A DNA stretch of 23,353 nucleotides, from contig JBHJMP010000849.1 of NCBI GenBank assembly GCA_043381765.1, positions 1 to 23,353 on the forward strand, in the 5' to 3' direction. The position numbers and the translations under genes are program-made. This DNA comes from Collodictyon triciliatum (lineage: Eukaryota; CRuMs). How positions within the stretch are numbered: position 1 is the first letter of the stretch; every line of letters begins with the position of its first letter. Below the pieces are notes generated by a model that worked only from the letters and a program-made list of their open reading frames with translations, had not been told where the DNA came from and did not search any database. Positions 18,101-23,353 of the stretch are shown here, one piece after another.

Positions 18101-19451
18101 GAAAAAATACTAGATATCATCATGCAGGATTCTGAGTGAATGAAACGTCTCCCAACTATTCATAGAAAATATGTTGGACAAGACCATTTGTAGTTCCGAT
18201 TTCATCGTTCAGAATCACGGAGAGATGAATTATTTCCAGTGTTGCGTTCCTTTGTATTGTAAGAAGAGATAAAATAGAGGAAAATAATAGTGTGACCAAA
18301 AAAACAATTTCTTTTAACCAGTACATAGATTTGCTTGATTTTATTTTTGAATTAAATAGTCGCTTAGATTGACAAAGAAACAAGTATATAAAAACATACG
18401 CGTAATTTTTTGTTTCTATCAGGGGTTCCAATACATCGATTATGGAACACGCGACATAAACATGAGGTTGGTCGTTCTTAGAGCACTCTGTTAAAGTATG
18501 CAGCTGTTTAGACCCGTAAGACAAAATTTTTTGATTATTTGGGCTCGTGTGATTGCGAATACGAGAACGTGTCCTGGGTAATTCAGGTGTACCTTTCAAG
18601 CGTTCATGATTTTGGTTACTGTTTTATTATAATCATAAATTATCGTGTGCGCAGATTCTATTATATAGTGAATAATAAAGAGTGACTCTATCACTTAAAT
18701 ATGTCTTACGCAAAATGAAGTCTAAATTGGTTTCTATGTTTGCCCTATTTTTGTTTGGGTCACCGGTGATTTTGTAAGAGGAAGTTAGCACCATTAGCGA
18801 GGCTTTTTCAGAGCTGCTGGAGGCTTCTTGTTTCCAGAGCACACCGTCCCATGAGTACGTGAAAGTGTTGTTTTGAAATACCCCTGACAGGACCTTTACC
18901 TTGCCAGTGTCAAAATAAACTGCCTTGCCGAATAACTGATTCGATCCACCTCCATTTATCCTTGTCTGCAAAAAGAGTTGGTTGCCTATGCGATTATAGA
19001 TGAAAATAGCGCCAAAATGATTGTTAGGGGAATCGAGAGAGCATCTATCGCATCCAATCACAGCATTAGTGGATATAGCTGCTACAGCCGTACCAAATTG
19101 TGCGTTCTGATATGGATTCGGCATTTCAATGCGCTGAGTCTGAAGCCACATACCAGCTTTTGATAGAGTGAAAAGGTATACTGCGCCGGCTTTATCCAAA
19201 CCCTCTATTTTTTCGAAAGGTGCACTGACAATTGCATAGTCATCTGTAATAGAAACAGCATATCCAAAGTTCATGCGGCTGTAAACTTGATTTGGTTGGA
19301 TAATTTGCATCAAAGCCCATGTAGGGCGCTGTTCTGTGGCCAGTCCGTTCACAAGAAAGCAAGATTCTAAAGGCGATTTGTTGGTGGCTGCAATAAGAAG
19401 ACACAAAGCACAGAAGACTCGAGCTCCAAATACATAATTCGACTTCCACAT
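15147..19451 (-). CDS. Adhesion-GPCR-like receptor: FG-GAP repeats, GPS cleavage motif, seven membrane segments
   Basis: Exons in order: 19451-18710, 18592-18400, 18249-18157, 18109-17824, 17734-17566, 17418-17256, 17166-17039, 16908-16718, 16585-16357, 16199-16097, 15967-15782, 15626-15533, 15476-15337 and 15249-15147. Phases close at 939 residues. A signal peptide (core FCALCLLIAA) precedes three FG-GAP-like blades, e.g. NFGYAVSITDDYAIVSAP and GAVYLFTLSKAGMW, within residues 35-200. Residues 250-500 are an unrecognised ectodomain. Residues 550-655 look like the end of a GAIN domain: SPIVTVEISG, PIVTITFTG, then a Cys/Trp-rich GPS with CKSWNASSKWW and CSSAHL, followed by SDFSIYLE. His-Leu/Ser is the known self-cleavage motif, and the peptide after it resembles a tethered agonist. 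Seven hydrophobic segments lie at about 680-708, 718-735, 741-768, 781-806, 819-843, 865-880 and 895-912, followed by a short cytoplasmic tail. The junction between the third and fourth exons (18157/18109) is the weakest. By eye the 7TM part also recalls TOM1/GPR137-type proteins. Confidence 0.85.
16583..16723 (-). other. Predicted GPS autoproteolysis site split by an intron
   Basis: The codons for His-Leu end the exon at 16718 and the codon for Ser opens the next exon at 16585, with a 132-bp phase-0 intron between them. In GAIN domains cleavage falls between Leu and Ser/Thr, so the intron marks the predicted scissile bond exactly. The residues after it (Ser-x-Phe-Ser-Ile-x-Leu) fit the hydrophobic tethered-agonist pattern of adhesion GPCRs. 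Confidence 0.75.
17788..17805. repeat. (CAT)6 microsatellite
   Basis: Six CAT units lie in the intron just after the receptor exon 18109-17824. The poly-Met end of the open frame there is read-through of this repeat and not protein. Confidence 0.8.
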
Positions 19452-20986
19452 CGTAGTGAATTAGCTTCTTTTTTCTTTTCCTTTTTTTTTTTAACAAAGG
19501 AAGTTGCACAATCTTTCCCGTGATTGAGGCTCTACGTTCTGGTGTCTGCAGTTATGCTGAGAGAAACCTTTTGGCACACGTTTTTTTGGATGATTTAGAG
19601 TGGTACATGGTTTCTTATGATTTGGGATAGAACTCTCGCCTTCCTAACTCTCGGCTACTATTGGGCACATCACCGAGTCACTCTTTTTTTCTTTTTTCTA
19701 GGGAAAACAAGCAGAAAGGCGGGAGGGAATAGCAAGGGATCGGTCAAATGCCACGCAACCTCAAAGCGCTTTGGTTGGCAAAAAGACATACGAAAACAGT
19801 GGTGACATCGTAAAGGGAGAAAAAAACCAGGAGGGAATAGCAACAGATGCTGGAGTAAGAGTGTGTTACTTCAGTACATTCGCTTATTAGTGCTGTGCCT
19901 TTGTCTTTGGTGTTTTGTCGGGTGCTTCGATCTGAAAGTCCCTTGTGGATAACGAGAAACGTCAGAAACGACAGACTTAACGTGGAATTTTATGGATATT
20001 AACTGCTGGCCAGTAAAGAATATCCCAACCAATTTAGCTTGTGCGATTTTCATACAGCACTATATTAATGAAATTTGTGTACCGTCTGCTGTTTTAACAA
20101 GTTTACAACTTTCCATTTATTCCTGTGTTGCTTCGGTTGGGAACTTCTGGTTCCGATGATTCGATGCAGCCAGCTATGGGCGGTGGGTAGGTCTCCTGGA
20201 TATCGTGCTATCTTAGATGTTGAGCCCTAGCCGAGGTGTCATTGACAGAAATTCTATTGTTGTAATTGTTGTTTTTCAGAGAAAAAATGGGAATCTTTGA
20301 AGAGTTTGGGGGTTTTTTTTATATAAATCCAATGTTTTTATGCTTTGTTCAATAGTGGGAAAAAAGAAGAAAAAAAAGGGACTGATTTGCAGCATTCTGC
20401 AGTATTTCTGAAGGATTCTCCCATAGCCATTTATGATGTATTTATGACGCATTTTGAGCCGTCGATTTAAATTTTTACGAAAGATATGTCATCGCAAACT
20501 CGTATGACTCAATCAAAACTTTGTAAACTTTCTTGTTTGATTGAATGCCAATCATGTTGGTTTCGTAGTGTTGTGTAAGGGAAAAACTTGTTCCGCTGTG
20601 ATGCAGATTTTATTCTTGACAGTCAAATGAATATATAACATGCAAATCATAAAAACTGTAAAGACCATGAGATTAATATCCTGAAATACTAAATAATTCG
20701 AGACAATAAACATACAATTCTGGGGTCGGTTGTTGTCTGCGAATAATGAACAGGTATCCTTCAAGTCGCCATGAATAGAATAAATATAAAAACGAAAAAG
20801 TAATTGTTGTAATGCACTTCAAATGAATCGAAAAGAAATTTTTGTTTAAAGGAGTTTATCAGTTTGCCTCTTCTCGAATGTGATCTTCGTGGCGTGAATG
20901 AAACAAAGTTAAAAGTCCAGATGATTATTTCATTCCATTAATCTAATCTGCTTCAAAGAAAGAGATAGCTAAGGAATTATGATTCT
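19452..20986. promoter_or_regulatory. 1.5-kb spacer upstream of the receptor gene
   Basis: Both flanking genes are on the minus strand, so this holds the 3' end of the hexosaminidase gene and the promoter and 5' UTR of the receptor gene. A pyrimidine/purine run lies at 19469-19493, next to the receptor start. A 14-bp direct repeat occurs at 19722 and 19830. The open frames are short and lack recognisable domains. I see no tRNA or transposon signature. Confidence 0.5.
19722..19843. repeat. 14-bp direct repeat pair
   Basis: GGAGGGAATAGCAA occurs at 19722-19735 and again at 19830-19843, 108 bases apart, about 0.3 kb upstream of the receptor start codon. A G-rich 14-mer twice in AT-rich DNA is less likely to be chance than an AT repeat would be. 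It could be a paired binding site or the remnant of a local duplication. Confidence 0.6.
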
Positions 20987-23353
20987 TTAGATGTGGAGCT
21001 GCTCAATGTCCTTGATAATGGTCGTCGCTATGTCCAGATGTGGGGCGATTTTTTCCTCCACAAACTCTTCAACATCATCCTCATACAAATAGCTTGATAG
21101 CGCAGCTGGAATCTCATCCTTGAGCTGAACAAGCAGTTGGTATGCCTGTAAGTTAATAAGATAGATATAATGTCAATACAAGCAAGACATAAATGCATAG
21201 TGTACAGCACGAGGCTAATATCAAAGTGAACACCGAGGGAAAAAAAAAAGGATAATGGAGTCTTCAAAGGCAATATGGAGTTAGTTTATTGATGAAATTT
21301 TATCATTAATAAAAAAAAAAAGTTTACTTTCGATGCGTATTTTGAGACCAGCTCAGTTTTGGATGGATTGCGTCGCGACACGTCAGGCCTCTGGAACGGC
21401 AAAAACTGTGACCTCCACAAAGATGCACGAGCCAGTAATGCATACGCCCAATGCAGGCGTGCTATGAGAGGGAACACATCAGCCCCAGGATATGGAGGAG
21501 CATTCAAAGATGGCGGGAGATAGGCCAAAGCGGGTGGAAAATCTGGCGAAACATGGGCACTTTCCGGACCAGGGTGCATTCCCGTGTGCGGCGTAATTCC
21601 TTTGCCAACTTCCAAGTCAAGGTCAATATCAGGTCCATCAAGGCTGAGTGCCTTAAGAACCGCGATTCGCTCGGGTATGGACAGCCGGCCTGTGCGAAGA
21701 AGGGTCAGGCAAAGAGCAAGGCTGGGAATAGCAACCGGGAGCAACTCGCAAAGTGCTGACCCATGATCGAATCTTGCCCATCCAGTGATTGCGATTCCGC
21801 AAAGGTGAGTTCGGCGCGAGCGTTCAAGCCATTGGGCGTTGTTTGCTAGATGCTTGGCCGCAGGAACCCAACAAGTATGAGGCTCTGTCGCTCCTTTGAA
21901 AGCACTAGCCCCATAGACACGCCCAAAAACCTGCTCGTACCGCTCCCACATGCCTGTTGGAAAAGCAGCCTCCATCGCCTCTTGATAGCTCCATATCATG
22001 GGTATAACACCAAGACGCTGGAAGCGCGCCAGTTGCCCAGTTTGCCAGTGACGCATCATATCATCCCACATAATTAAAATATCGCAGTTTGTCAAGGAAT
22101 TGGAGCTGGATGATGAAGTAGATGAAGTTGTAAAGGTCAAGCTTTTCAGAGGTGAGTCCACACTGGAGTCGCTGTCGATGGACCTACTTCCGCCATGGTT
22201 GAATGGGCCCATATTTTTGCCAACAGAAGAGAGAGCACTTTTTGCATGCTCGATGATTGGCTCCATGTGCCTAAGGAATAAGTCATCTTTGCTAAGACCA
22301 CTTGATATGCATCGCCTACATGTGCCTAGATTCCATACTTCATCTCCACCTATATGCAACCCGTCGATATACCCTTGATGGAGCGAGATGAACTATTCAA
22401 GGGTTGACATATGTTAATGGTGCAACGAAAGTAAATATAATGTATAATCTCATGGATTCTGATATCAAATGCAGGCTTTAATAGTTGAATAAATAAAATT
22501 AGAGAAAAATAATACGAATCAAACAGTCGAAGTAAGACCTCGTCAATCAATTCCTTGATAACGCGAGCAGAGTCTGAGTGTAGTGGGCACAGAGCGCACG
22601 TGTTGTTTACTTGTTCTCTTAACTCTGCAAATTCAGAATGCTTCAAAACATATTCGAGGTGTCCAAACGTCTGAACAAGTGGTATAATCTATCCCAACAT
22701 GACCAAAAACAGTAACACAGTTAACAGATATTCACAGCAATCATGCAGGGAATACAGAAAAATGTGAATTTTTTGAGCGGACGAAAACAATTTCATATCA
22801 TGAATGAAAACCTGTAGGTGACATAGCCGAGCTGACTCTAGAATATCAAGAATCTCATCTTCATTATATGCTGTCCTGCTCCGAAGAATTTCAAACTGCC
22901 CGCGGTAAGGAAGCATATCTTCCCATTCAAGAAGCAAACCTGTCGCTCCCCAGCTTTTGAGCCATGTAAAAAGGGACTTCAGGTAATCAACCTATCGAAT
23001 AAATGCACCCATACGATATCACAGTCGGAATAAAATTAATAAATCATTATTTAAAATGAGCGTGTGTGTCCCATACGTAAAACAATATGTTGATCTCCAA
23101 CAATCTGAGAATTGATTTAAGGGCCTTATTTGGTAGGTTATTCGTGCATTTCATAGTCAAGCTTAAGTATATTTCCCACCTTGGGCGGGGCTCCTTTGAA
23201 ATCGATGTGAACCAGAATGTCTATTGGGGTGGCTGCGAAGTATCTGACTGGTGCAGTGCGAATGGTGCGCATTGTGAAAGAGTTTGAACGGCGTTGTTCG
23301 GGAGACGGCTGAGACTGGAAAGAGCCAGAAGACGATGAAATCGAATTGGAGAA
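20987..23353 (-). CDS. GH20 beta-N-acetylhexosaminidase, hexosaminidase D type (5' end missing)
   Basis: The enzyme removes terminal beta-linked N-acetylhexosamine, in known HEXD mainly GalNAc, by substrate-assisted catalysis. In mammals HEXD is nucleocytoplasmic. Visible exons: 23353-23180 (open at the window edge), 22991-22812, 22688-22539, 22392-21328 and 21145-20987. All introns are phase 0 and 575 residues are seen. Family motifs in order: LVHIDFKGAPPKVDYLK, LLLEWEDMLPYRG, IIPLVQTFGHLEYVLKH, DGLHIGGDEVWNLGTC with the catalytic Asp-Glu pair at visible residues 185-186, ILIMWDDMMRHW, VIPMIWSYQEAM, SAFKGATEPHTCWVPAAKHL, ITGWARFDHGSALCELLPVA and PSLALCL. A Ser-rich insert (about 22224-22095) interrupts the domain after the catalytic pair. 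The N-terminal 28 visible residues are Ser/Gln-rich, with a Met at 23272 just before the domain, so I cannot tell whether a signal peptide exists upstream. The C-terminus is an acidic helix ending DIEQLHI. Confidence 0.95.

Noticed and set aside
15147-19451. PKD1-like (polycystin) identity for the GPS protein
   Set aside because: Polycystin-1 proteins have a PLAT domain after the first membrane segment and eleven segments. Here no PLAT is seen and only seven segments fit before the stop.
19452-20986. tRNA or other structured RNA genes in the long spacers
   Set aside because: I searched by eye for T-loop and acceptor-stem patterns and found no convincing cloverleaf.
21451-22378. Plus-strand open frames opposite the hexosaminidase exon
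   Set aside because: The minus strand carries an unbroken set of GH20 motifs, and the plus-strand frames have no recognisable content.

Overview
This window is nuclear DNA from an intron-rich, AT-rich microbial eukaryote. Coding blocks are broken by short GT-AG introns, most of 45-250 bp. Introns and spacers are full of poly-A/T, TTA, TAA and TTTA microsatellites, and there are no operons or Shine-Dalgarno sites. The standard genetic code fits. The lineage cannot be fixed from sequence alone. A receiver-like domain joined to a class I phosphodiesterase recalls amoebozoan RegA, and an adhesion-GPCR-like protein recalls unicellular holozoans. The repeat style would also suit a rhizarian such as a foraminiferan. 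These are guesses.

Five genes can be rebuilt exon by exon, and their intron phases close. (1) Minus strand, 303-6851: a 22-exon gene for a ~967-residue protein with eight doublecortin (DCX) domains. Every domain is split by a phase-0 intron at the same place. (2) Minus strand, 7126-8780: a leucine-rich-repeat protein of the ribonuclease-inhibitor/NLRC type. It may be separate or may be the N-terminal part of the DCX protein. (3) Plus strand, 9223-13791: a seven-exon gene for a ~1,230-residue cyclic-nucleotide phosphodiesterase with a degenerate N-terminal receiver domain. (4) Minus strand, 15147-19451: a 14-exon gene for a ~939-residue secreted-then-7TM protein with FG-GAP repeats, a GPS autoproteolysis motif ending His-Leu/Ser, and seven membrane segments. 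This is an adhesion-GPCR-like receptor with an unusual ectodomain. (5) Minus strand, 20987-23353 (5' end outside the window): a GH20 hexosaminidase D-like enzyme.

Between genes there are a 442-bp divergent spacer (8781-9222), a 1.36-kb convergent spacer (13792-15146) and a 1.5-kb spacer upstream of the receptor gene (19452-20986). I recognise no gene in these.

The most notable items are the FG-GAP/GPS/7TM receptor with an intron exactly at the predicted cleavage bond, the eight-DCX array with a conserved intron in each domain and its possible fusion to the LRR region, and the phosphodiesterase. That enzyme has lost both the receiver phospho-acceptor Asp and the otherwise invariant substrate-binding Gln. 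No functional partnership is proven. A 7TM receptor and a cyclic-nucleotide phosphodiesterase lying tail to tail is suggestive only. Coordinates were derived by hand and could be off by a base where not fixed by intron phase.
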